Position numbers and translations under genes: made by a program. A model generated the notes under the pieces. The model was not told where the DNA came from. It ran no database searches and was given only the letters and a program-made list of their open reading frames with translations. Below are positions 5,859 to 13,659 of a stretch of 24,638 nt of DNA, in pieces. The stretch comes from a virus, in IMG/VR virus record IMGVR_UViG_3300037193_003130, positions 1 through 24,638 of that record. One strand, given 5' to 3'. The first letter of the stretch is position 1; the number at the start of each line of letters is the position of its first letter.

Positions 5859-8800
5859 AGGTCAACCTCGTCTCGGCAGAGCAGGCGCCACCGATCGCTC
5901 GTGCCGTCGTACCACGCCAGGGCCATCTCGCCGGGCTTGATGTGGCGGTCGGTGCCGAGCCCGGCGAAGGTATTGGCCGCCGTGCTGCTCGGGCTGTTCA
6001 GCTGGATCACGACGTCATCGGTCGCATGCGCGTTGACGAGCAGGACCGTCTGTCCGTCCACGACGGGGACCATGCCCGTTAGCGGGTTAACGGGCCCCGT
6101 GAACCGCACCACGCTCACGCTATTGATCGCGAGATTGTTGGCCGCCGTGGTCGCCGTCGTCCCGACGCTGTCGAGAGCAACCGAGCTCGCGAGGCGCGTC
6201 GGGCTCGTGATCTGAACCTGGGTCGTCGCGGCGAGCGTCATCGTCCCACCGCTGGCGGTGAGCGTGATGTCCGCGCCGGCCGTGACCGTGTGGTTCGTTC
6301 CGTTGAACGTGTGTGAGCCCGTCCAGGTAATGGGCTCCCCATCGATGATGGCCGCGACTTGCGTACTGGTGAGCGCCGTGGGGACGCCCGTGCCTGCGCT
6401 CTCAGCGCGGCCGATGATGGTCGACTGCGCGAGGTTCGCCATCTTGGCGAGCGTCACGGCCGCGTCCGTGATGCCGGCCGTCGCGACGGTGCCGAACCCG
6501 AGCGTCGTGCCGCTCCTGCGCAGCACCTCGCCATCGTTTGCGGCCGCAATATCCGCTGGATCGCCCGTGCTGTTGGCGCTTCTGCCGATGACGCTGAGCG
6601 CGGCGCTGTTGCGCAGCTTGCCGTTCGTGACCGCGTCGTCGTTGATGCCGCCCGTCGCGATCTGCCCGAACGAGAGCGTCGAGCCGCTCTCACGCAGCAC
6701 GGCGTCGCTCGCTGCGGTAGCCGAGATGTCCGCGACGTTGCCGATTGTGTTGTTCGTGCGCCCAACCACGCTGAGCGCGGCGCTCTGCCGGAGGTCGGCG
6801 TTCGCGATCGTGTTGTCGAGAATGTTGTTGGTCGTGACGAGCCCGAACGAGAGCGTGCCGGCGCTCTCGACGAGGACGCCGTTGCTGCCGCTCGTGGTCG
6901 CGATGTCCGACGGGTCGCCCGTGCTGTTTACGCTACGGCCGATGACCGAGAGGGCGGAGCTGTTGCGGAGCTTTGCGTCAGTGACGACGTCGTTGTCGAT
7001 CGTCCAAGTCGCGCCGCTCGCGCTGACGGTGATGTCGCCCTTGTCACCATCGGTGAGGCTGAACCCTGCGAACGAGCGCCCGACGAGGCGCCAGTCTCCG
7101 TTAGTCGCGTCCCAACGGAAGAGCGCGCTCTCCCGGAACCCGAGCGAGACGTTGATGGCTTGCGGCGTCCGAAAGCGGTTGGCAGTGAGCGAGCCCGCGT
7201 CGAGGCTCGCGAGAATGATGGTGTTGCCCGAGCCGGCAACGTTTTCAACGAGCACGAGCCGGCCGCTCGTGCCTCCCGTCATACCCGTCACCGTCTGACT
7301 GCCGGTCGGCGTCAGACGCAGGACGGTCGTGTCATCGTTCAACGTCTGATCGTTGACGGTGCCGGAGACCGCCACGCTCTGCGCGGTCGACAGCCGCAAG
7401 AGCTCTCCCACCTCGGCGCCCGTGAGCGCGACCGGGGCTCCAGTGCCGGCGTCGATCTGCCGCCCGATGACGGTGCCAGCCGCGAGGTTGGCCATCTTCG
7501 CGAGCGTCACGGCCGCGTCGGCAATACCCGCAGTAGCCACCGTGCCGAAGCCGAGCACGCTGCCGCTCTCGCGCAAGACGGCGCCGCTCGCTGCGCTGGC
7601 GGCAATGTCGGCGACGTTGCCCGTGCTGTTGGCGCTCCTGCCGATGACCGAAAGCGCTCCTCCCTGGCGCAGCTTGGCATCGGTTACCGCGTTGTTGGCG
7701 ATGCCGCCCGTCGCGATGGTGCCAAAGCCGAGGACTGAGCCGCTCTCGCGCAGCACGGCGTCGCTCGCTGCGGTAGCCGAGATGTCGGCAGGGTCGCCGC
7801 TCGAATTGGCGCTCCTGCCGATGACCGAGAGCGCTCCGGAATTGCGGAGCTTCGCGTCGCTGACGACGTCGTTGTCGATCGTCCAGGTCGCGCCAGCGCT
7901 CGACACCGTGACGTCGCCGTAGTCCCCGTCAGCAATCGCGGTCGCGCGCGACGCCGCCACGACGCGCCAGTCGTTGTTGTTCGTCTCCCAGCGGAGCAGA
8001 GCGCTCTCGCGGAACTTGAGCACCAGGTCGACCCCGTTGGGGGTGCGGATGCGGTTGGCCACCGCGCTGCTCGCCGAAAGGCTCGCGAGCGTCAGGTTGT
8101 TGCCCGAGCCCGAGATATTCTCCACGAACAGGAGCCGCCCCTGTGCACCTCCAGTGATACCCGTCAGCGTCTGACTGCCAGTGAGCGTGAGGCGCAGGAC
8201 GGTCGTGTCTGCGTTGAGCGATTGGTCGTTCGTCGTCGCCGCCAGCGTGACGGCCTGCGTCGTGCCGTAGCGCAAGAGCTCGGCCAGCTCGAGCCCCGTC
8301 AAGTCGACGGGAGGGCCCGTCGTCGCGTCGATCTGCCGCCCGTGCACGGTGCCCGCCGCCATGTCGGCGCGCTTCGCGTTGGCAATCGTCCCGTCGGTGA
8401 TCTGCGCGTTGACGAGCTGCGCCGAGACGATGTCGCCGGCAACCCGCCCGAGCACCGTGTTCGTGCCAATGGCGAAGTCTGTGGGGTTTGCCGTCGCCGA
8501 TGTCGCGTTCGCCTTGACCGTGTTCGCGGCCATCTCGGCGAGCTTGGCGTTCGTCACCGAGTCATCGGCGAGCCCGTCGGTGGCGATGGTCCCGAAGCCG
8601 AGGGTCGAGCCGCTCTCGCGCAAGACGCCGCCCGAGCCGGCGACCGCGCTGATGTCCGCCGGATCGCCCGAGCTGTTGGCGGCGCGCCCGATGACGCTGA
8701 GCGGCCCCGAGTCGCGGAGCATCGTGTCGAGCACCACGTTCACCTGAATCGCCGCGGTGTTGCTGAACTGCGGGATCGAGACGTCGCCGGTGATGGCCTC

Positions 8801-9784
8801 GCGGTGAACGGTTCCGTCGGTGTGAACGAAGGTCGTATTGCCCGTCTTGACGAAAAAGACCTGATCGGTGGGGTCCCATTCGACGCCACGCGACCCGTCT
8901 GCCACGAAGTAGAAATCCACGCCCACCGGGCTAACGAGGTCGGTGCCGGTGACGTTGGCGAGGAAGCGGTTATTGAGCAGCCGGGGCAGGTCGTTCAGCG
9001 TGAGGACGCCCCAGCCGATGATGCTTGGCGCCACCGACGCGGGGTCAGCCGGAAACCCCGTCGTGTTCGTGCGCAAGAAGCGCCCGCCCGTCGTGACCGG
9101 CATCGTGATCGCTGCCGGCGGCGCCGTGGCCGTCGTAGAAGTGCCGAGCACCGATAGCCCAGCAATCGGCGTGAGACTCGTGGAAGGGACCGTCGTGCCC
9201 GTGCTCGCCACCCCCGGGATGAACGAGACGACGAGGCCGCCGCCATCGACGAACGGGTCGTCGTGGCTGCTCTCGATGACCGTCACGCCCAGGTCCCAAT
9301 AGGTGCCCTGGTCGGTCATCGTGTTCAGGTCGAAGCGAATGAAGCGCGCCGGGTTGATCGCGTCAGAGAGCGTCACGACCCCGAGCGGCGTCGTCGCCCC
9401 TCCCGCCATCACCTCGAGCCAGGGCCGCGCGTCGACCAGGCGCGCGTTCGTCTCGCTCACCCGCATCACGGTCGCCGTGTTTTGCGGCGACGCATCGAGG
9501 CGGATGCGCCCCGCCGTCGGATCGGCGGCGCCCGTCTCGGTCGAGAAGTAGTAGATGAGCGGGTTCGCGCTCGGGGCGTTGTCGACCGTCGGCAGGTAGA
9601 CGTCGTTCACCCGGTCGCGTGTGCTCTTGACCGCGGGGTAGAGCTCGCGGTTGATGTAGTCGAGCAGGTTCTCCAGCGTCGGCCTGCCGCTGAAGGGGCG
9701 CACCGCGCGCACGACGCCCGTGCGGCCTTGCTGATAGCCAGCCTGGCGCTGGGCCTCGGTCAGCTGCCGGTCGTCACACGCCAT
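5855..9784 (-). CDS. large repeat-built tail fibre / receptor-binding protein
   Basis: 1309 residues. Residues 1-~350 form a unique N-terminal part likely to dock on the tail (includes TLENLLDYINRELYPAVKST and beta-rich segments). From ~361 to ~1120 the protein consists of repeats centred on ALSVIGRSANSTGDPADI, followed by VLRESGSTLGFGTIAT and a short D/N-rich turn ending DAKLRNS. This pattern is common in phage fibres. Three unit-to-unit distances are exactly 59 residues, and two longer inserts of ~173 residues are homologous to each other. The last ~180 residues are non-repetitive and end with HIKPGEMALAWYDG-type strands, probably the trimeric receptor-binding tip. No intramolecular chaperone is evident. 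Its ATG shares one base with the previous stop (TGATG). Confidence 0.8.
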   Translation of the reverse strand: MACDDRQLTEAQRQAGYQQGRTGVVRAVRPFSGRPTLENLLDYINRELYPAVKSTRDRVNDVYLPTVDNAPSANPLIYYFSTETGAADPTAGRIRLDASPQNTATVMRVSETNARLVDARPWLEVMAGGATTPLGVVTLSDAINPARFIRFDLNTMTDQGTYWDLGVTVIESSHDDPFVDGGGLVVSFIPGVASTGTTVPSTSLTPIAGLSVLGTSTTATAPPAAITMPVTTGGRFLRTNTTGFPADPASVAPSIIGWGVLTLNDLPRLLNNRFLANVTGTDLVSPVGVDFYFVADGSRGVEWDPTDQVFFVKTGNTTFVHTDGTVHREAITGDVSIPQFSNTAAIQVNVVLDTMLRDSGPLSVIGRAANSSGDPADISAVAGSGGVLRESGSTLGFGTIATDGLADDSVTNAKLAEMAANTVKANATSATANPTDFAIGTNTVLGRVAGDIVSAQLVNAQITDGTIANAKRADMAAGTVHGRQIDATTGPPVDLTGLELAELLRYGTTQAVTLAATTNDQSLNADTTVLRLTLTGSQTLTGITGGAQGRLLFVENISGSGNNLTLASLSASSAVANRIRTPNGVDLVLKFRESALLRWETNNNDWRVVAASRATAIADGDYGDVTVSSAGATWTIDNDVVSDAKLRNSGALSVIGRSANSSGDPADISATAASDAVLRESGSVLGFGTIATGGIANNAVTDAKLRQGGALSVIGRSANSTGNVADIAASAASGAVLRESGSVLGFGTVATAGIADAAVTLAKMANLAAGTVIGRQIDAGTGAPVALTGAEVGELLRLSTAQSVAVSGTVNDQTLNDDTTVLRLTPTGSQTVTGMTGGTSGRLVLVENVAGSGNTIILASLDAGSLTANRFRTPQAINVSLGFRESALFRWDATNGDWRLVGRSFAGFSLTDGDKGDITVSASGATWTIDNDVVTDAKLRNSSALSVIGRSVNSTGDPSDIATTSGSNGVLVESAGTLSFGLVTTNNILDNTIANADLRQSAALSVVGRTNNTIGNVADISATAASDAVLRESGSTLSFGQIATGGINDDAVTNGKLRNSAALSVIGRSANSTGDPADIAAANDGEVLRRSGTTLGFGTVATAGITDAAVTLAKMANLAQSTIIGRAESAGTGVPTALTSTQVAAIIDGEPITWTGSHTFNGTNHTVTAGADITLTASGGTMTLAATTQVQITSPTRLASSVALDSVGTTATTAANNLAINSVSVVRFTGPVNPLTGMVPVVDGQTVLLVNAHATDDVVIQLNSPSSTAANTFAGLGTDRHIKPGEMALAWYDGTSDRWRLLCRDEVDL
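6956..7477 (-). repeat. long fibre module, copy 2
   Basis: 174-residue segment from GTVIGRQIDAGTG to VVTDAKLRNSS. It shares order and most residues with the segment at 7835-8353: NDQTLN, TTVLRLT, GSQTVTG, LVENVAGSGN, FRESALFRW, NGDWR, GDKGDITVS, ATWTIDNDVV. It reads as a duplicated domain inserted between 59-residue units. Confidence 0.75.
7835..8353 (-). repeat. long fibre module, copy 1
   Basis: 173-residue segment from GTVHGRQIDATTG to VVSDAKLRNSG, the partner of 6956-7477. Both contain FRESALxRW and NxDWR, motifs often seen in fibre beta-domains, and both are directly followed by an ALSVIGR unit. Confidence 0.75.
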
Positions 9785-10134
9785 CAGCTACTCGGCGGAT
9801 CGAGGATGGCGAGCTCGGAGTGCCGCACGAACAGCGTCTCCTGCAGAGCATCGTAGACCGTGCCCGTGCCCACCCAGAAGCCCGTCACCCGCTCGGGCTT
9901 GCGGCTGTCGTAGGCGACCGCGTAGAGCCCCGCGCTCGTGCGCGTGATGGGCTGCATCCCTACCGGGTAGTGCGTGCCCGAGACGGGTGAAGCGTTGTAG
10001 GTCCACTCGAGCTCGGTCCCGTCTACGTGCTCGCGCAGGTAGAACTTGACCACCGTCGGATCGGTCGCCGTCCCCGCGCTCGTCGCGAAGGTCGGGGAGA
10101 CGAAGCTGTGCCGGTTACCGAGTGCGATGCTCAT
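9784..10134 (-). CDS. probable virion protein, beta-rich
   Basis: 116 residues in the fibre-side operon, ATG overlapping the previous stop (ATGA) and its own stop sharing a base with the fibre ATG. Predicted strands such as TVVKFYLREHVDGTELEWTY and GLYAVAYDSRK suggest a small beta-sandwich. I do not recognise the family; an adaptor between fibre and tail is plausible from position. Confidence 0.55.
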   Translation of the reverse strand: MSIALGNRHSFVSPTFATSAGTATDPTVVKFYLREHVDGTELEWTYNASPVSGTHYPVGMQPITRTSAGLYAVAYDSRKPERVTGFWVGTGTVYDALQETLFVRHSELAILDPPSS

Positions 10135-10544
10135 TGCAGAGTGAGGCTCGCCTCCACCGAGACGTCGCCATAGGCGTCCATGCGGAGCACGAGCGAATTG
10201 AGGGTCTGCGTCGCTGCCGCGGTGACCGTGAGCGAAGGGACCTCTATATCAGCGCCGCTCCCGATGGCGCCGATGCTTCCGGTCTTGGCGGTGTCGCCGT
10301 TCTGGTTGGTGATGACGAAGCGGTTGGCCGTGCCCGCGACCTCCGTGCCCGTCGAGCTGATGGGGGTCGAGCTCGCGACGATGCTGTCGAGATTGCCGGC
10401 ACCGAAGGGCGTCGCTGCCAGCGGGAAGACCGCGAGCGACGTGTTCGTCTGGTAGATGGTGAAGTTTGCCGTGCCCGAGCCCGTCTCCATGTACGTCTCG
10501 AACCCGTCGAGCATCTTGGCGCGGGCGCCGAGTGAGAGCGTCAC
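10131..10544 (-). CDS. probable virion protein, beta-rich
   Basis: 137 residues from a GTG overlapping the upstream stop. Thr/Ser/Ala-rich and strongly beta-patterned (GTANFTIYQTNTSLAVFPLA, NRFVITNQNGDTAKTG). It carries no known motif. Co-translation with the neighbouring genes and composition like the fibre N-terminus suggest a tail-fibre-complex component. Confidence 0.55.
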   Translation of the reverse strand: MTLSLGARAKMLDGFETYMETGSGTANFTIYQTNTSLAVFPLAATPFGAGNLDSIVASSTPISSTGTEVAGTANRFVITNQNGDTAKTGSIGAIGSGADIEVPSLTVTAAATQTLNSLVLRMDAYGDVSVEASLTLQ

Positions 10545-10981
10545 GGGTTATCCACCAAGAGGGCCGCGTCGGGCACCTTGCTCGTCGCCTTGTGGCAGTT
10601 GAGCGACAGGTTCGCCTGGAACACCGTCGGCACCTCGACCGCGTTCGTGAACTGAAAGCGCACATCCTGGAACTGTCCGACGTAGACCTCGTCGTGCACC
10701 GTGTCGGCAACCACGACCGCGTTGTCGTCGTCGGCGTCCGTGGTCGAGCGCGTGTAGAAGGGGACCCAGGTCGTGCCCTTGTCGTTCGAGTAGCTGCCGA
10801 CGATGGTGCCCGTGCCCGTGCCGCCGTCGCTCGCGACGCGGAGCGAGTATTGGAACCACTGCTGCCCGAGCAGGTGGAAGCTGCCGCCCGGCGGGAACGC
10901 CGTGACCGAATTGAAGAGCGTCACGGTGCCCGTGACCGTGGGGATTCCCCCAGCGTAGGTGATGATGGTCTGGCCGTTCAT
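10541..10981 (-). CDS. probable virion protein, beta-rich
   Basis: 146 residues with a good ribosome-binding sequence (AGGAG seven bases before the ATG). The stretch GTIVGSYSNDKGTTWVPFYTRST resembles Asp-box-like beta-hairpin turns of phage surface proteins, though one copy does not make a sialidase. The first of three small genes between the ejection proteins and the fibre. Function unknown. Confidence 0.55.
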   Translation of the reverse strand: MNGQTIITYAGGIPTVTGTVTLFNSVTAFPPGGSFHLLGQQWFQYSLRVASDGGTGTGTIVGSYSNDKGTTWVPFYTRSTTDADDDNAVVVADTVHDEVYVGQFQDVRFQFTNAVEVPTVFQANLSLNCHKATSKVPDAALLVDNP

Positions 10982-10995
10982 GGTGTCTCCTGCCT

Positions 10996-13659
10996 TCAGT
11001 CGTCGCGGTGCTTCTCGGTGGCGCGCCGCTCGCGCTCCTTGCGTTCCTTCTCGCGCTCGGCGTCCTTCTTCTTCTGGAGCTTCGAGCGCCGCTCGTCGTA
11101 GGCGGGCTTCTTGCGCTCGACCTCCGCCGACCGAGCCTTCTCGTCTTCGATCTGCCCCATCAGCGCCATGCGCGACATCTGTCCGCCCGTCACGGCCCCG
11201 CCCGGTTCGAGCGATCGGAGGATGGGGAAGGCACGGATCTTCGCAGCGTCTGCCACGCTGTGAATGCCGACGCCGCGAGGAGAGCCCTTGGGGCTTCTAA
11301 ACCAGGCCTGCCGCTGGATGTCGCGCGCGTCTTGGAAGCCGCGCAGCCGGTCGAGATCGCCGCGCACCCCAGCCTCGTCGGCGAGCCCGCTAATGACGTC
11401 GGCTTCTTGCTTGCCGCCCGCCTGGGGCCGGTTGCCCTGGAGCGCGACGGCGCGGAAGGCGTCGCCCTTGGGCGCGATCGACTCCTCGACCTTCTTCGCC
11501 TTGCCGATCTCCTCGGCGTGCCGCTCGTGCATCTTCGAGTAGCCGCCGCGCTCGCCCCCGTGGATGCGCTGCGCCCGGTCGTGCTTGGCGGCGGCCAGGA
11601 GCTTAGGATCGGTCAGGCCATCGATGATCTCGTCCATGCGTGTCGCGTCGGCCCCGTGCGGCGCCGCGTACACCGCGGCGATGCCGCGTTGCTTCAGGTA
11701 GCCGGCAAACGAGCCATCGAACGGCTCGAGCACCATGTCCTCGTCGACCCGCTCGCGCAGCACCTGCTGCTCGGCGTCCTTGTACGCAGCTCGGCGCTGG
11801 TCGGCGTCGAGCGCCCGATCGCCCCCCTTCTGTTGAAGCAGGTCGTCGATGCTGGCCTGGATCTCTTCGTCAACCAGCGCCCGCTTCTTCGGGTCGACCG
11901 TCTGCAGGTACGCCTTGCGGTCCTCGGGGGTGGCGCGGCGCCTCGCGGCCGCTGCCTCGATATCATCGGCGAGCAGCTTCCGGCGCAGCGAGGCGGGCAG
12001 GAACGCCCCCGCCTCGTCGGGCGTGAGCTTCGCGGCGCCCTCGATGGGCTCGAGCGAAACGTCTTTCGTGATCCGGTTGAACACCTTCTGCGCGTCGCGA
12101 TGCGTATCGCTCAGCGGGGCCAGCCCGCCCTCGGAAAGGGGCTGGTGCCCGCGACGTACCTTGTCGAGAGCCGCCGTGTGGAGCCCCGTGAGCGGCAGCA
12201 TCTCGCTGCCGAGCTCGCTCGATTGGGCATTGGCGCGCTCGGCCTCCTGCACCCCCTCCGCCTTGCGCGTCCGCGCCTCGGCCGCCTTGCGGATGGGCGG
12301 CGCGATCTGCTCGGCGATGAAGTCGCCGGGCTCGGTGCGTGTCTTGTTTCCGAGACGGACGAGGTCCTTGGCGTCCCCGCTCAAGCTTGGCCCGAGCAAC
12401 GGCGAGAGCGGGCCGTAGCGGAGGTTGCTCTCGGTGCGCCCGATCGCGCCCCCGAGGCTGTCGGCATTGCGGATGGCATCCGCCCCCGCCCCCGCCAGGC
12501 GCCCGAGCGTGCCGCCGCCGAGGCCCCAGAGCGCGGCGCTCTGCCCCGTGTCCATGATGCGCTCACCCGGCCCGAGCACGGGCTCTCGCCCGGGGGTCGC
12601 CATGTCGACCGCCTCCTGCCCTGCCTGGGTCGCCACGGCCTCCGCCGTGCCCGCCCCGACCTCGCCAGCGAGCGCAGCCGCGCCCTTCACGGCGTTGGGC
12701 GCCTTCGCCGCCATCGCCCCGAACCGCGTCTTGGCGACGAGCTGGGCGAGCTTGCTGCCGCCGGCGAGGATGCCCTGGTAGACCGCCGTGGGGGCCCCGC
12801 CGAGCGCGCCCACCGCCTGCCCCGCGCCATAGGCGAGCGGGTGCTCCTCGATGAGCGACTGGTTGAGGAATGCCGGGTCCTGCTTGGCTTCCTCGTTCAG
12901 CCCCATCACGTCCACGTTGCCCGCGACGTTCATCTTCCGATCGCCGAGCGCCTCGTCGAACGCGCGCGACGCCCCGAGCGTGCCCACGTCGTCGGCGCCG
13001 AGAATGATCGCCTGCCCGACGTCGCGGATGGGCTGCATCATCCCGCCGAGCTTGAGCCCGAGCGCGCCCAGGCCCCCCGCCGTGTCGTTCTCCTTGCCCC
13101 ATGGCATCTTGGAGTAGCGGTAGACCGTGTAGCCCTTCTGCCCGGCAGCCTCCGCCGTTCGCGCCCACATGTAGTTGGCGGCGTCCTGATAGAGCGGGCT
13201 GTCCGCATCCATCGCGGCGATCTCTTCGGCGCTCGGCGGGTCCGATCGCAGGAGCCCCAGCATGTTGGGGTTTTCGAGCAGCTGCTTCTTGACGAGCGCG
13301 ACGGGCGGCTCGTAGGCGAACTTCACGTCGCCCGCCGCGCCTGCCTTGTAGCTCGCGATGGCGGCCTCGTCCCCCTGCGGGCTGTTCGTCGCGGGCAAGA
13401 GCGCGAGCCCCTGCGGGATGAGGTCGAAGCGCGGGTCGAGCGCGGAAGCGATGCGGCCGACCTCCGACTCCTCGTGCGCGGGGTCAGCCTGGGGCGGGTT
13501 GATGACGCCCGTCACGCCAAGCGAGTTCTCTGGTGCCGGCGTGACGCTGCCGCCGCGCCCCGCGAGCGCCGCCTTCGCCTGCGCCGCGACCGCCGGATCG
13601 AGCTCGCCCGAAGCGAGCGCCGCCTCGAGCTCCGCGTAGTCTTCGTCGGAGAGAGCCAT
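10996..13659 (-). CDS. large internal virion (ejection) protein candidate
   Basis: 887 residues, mostly predicted helix, Ala/Gly/Glu-rich. Residues ~285-370 are Ala/Gly-rich and weakly hydrophobic (ALGGAPTAVYQGILAGGSKL, then AVKGAAALAGEVGAGTAEAV), suited to membrane interaction. The C-terminal ~45 residues are extremely charged and basic (KLQKKKDAEREKERKERERR), likely DNA- or RNA-binding coiled coil. No enzymatic motif seen. Its length, position after an SLT-domain protein and before the fibre genes, and composition match the podovirus proteins that are ejected to form the DNA conduit (P22 gp16/gp20/gp7, T7 gp15/gp16). The role is assigned by synteny. The ATG overlaps the upstream stop (TGATG). 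Confidence 0.65.
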   Translation of the reverse strand: MALSDEDYAELEAALASGELDPAVAAQAKAALAGRGGSVTPAPENSLGVTGVINPPQADPAHEESEVGRIASALDPRFDLIPQGLALLPATNSPQGDEAAIASYKAGAAGDVKFAYEPPVALVKKQLLENPNMLGLLRSDPPSAEEIAAMDADSPLYQDAANYMWARTAEAAGQKGYTVYRYSKMPWGKENDTAGGLGALGLKLGGMMQPIRDVGQAIILGADDVGTLGASRAFDEALGDRKMNVAGNVDVMGLNEEAKQDPAFLNQSLIEEHPLAYGAGQAVGALGGAPTAVYQGILAGGSKLAQLVAKTRFGAMAAKAPNAVKGAAALAGEVGAGTAEAVATQAGQEAVDMATPGREPVLGPGERIMDTGQSAALWGLGGGTLGRLAGAGADAIRNADSLGGAIGRTESNLRYGPLSPLLGPSLSGDAKDLVRLGNKTRTEPGDFIAEQIAPPIRKAAEARTRKAEGVQEAERANAQSSELGSEMLPLTGLHTAALDKVRRGHQPLSEGGLAPLSDTHRDAQKVFNRITKDVSLEPIEGAAKLTPDEAGAFLPASLRRKLLADDIEAAAARRRATPEDRKAYLQTVDPKKRALVDEEIQASIDDLLQQKGGDRALDADQRRAAYKDAEQQVLRERVDEDMVLEPFDGSFAGYLKQRGIAAVYAAPHGADATRMDEIIDGLTDPKLLAAAKHDRAQRIHGGERGGYSKMHERHAEEIGKAKKVEESIAPKGDAFRAVALQGNRPQAGGKQEADVISGLADEAGVRGDLDRLRGFQDARDIQRQAWFRSPKGSPRGVGIHSVADAAKIRAFPILRSLEPGGAVTGGQMSRMALMGQIEDEKARSAEVERKKPAYDERRSKLQKKKDAEREKERKERERRATEKHRDD

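Larger units (their letters stand above)
6425..8706 (-). repeat. 59-residue fibre repeat, six copies
   Basis: Six copies of the ALSVIGR unit start near residues 361, 651, 710, 944, 1003 and 1062 of the fibre. Copies at 651-709, 944-1002 and 1003-1061 are exactly 59 residues. At DNA level 6683-6730 and 7739-7786 differ at one of 48 positions, indicating recent duplication or gene conversion. Confidence 0.8.

Noticed and set aside
6425-8706. CRISPR-like array
   Set aside because: Repeats are in frame, protein-coding and far too long and diverged for CRISPR repeats.
5262-9856. Several long plus-strand frames antisense to the fibre gene
   Set aside because: Arg/Ala-rich repeats simply mirror the fibre repeats; there is no start context or domain.
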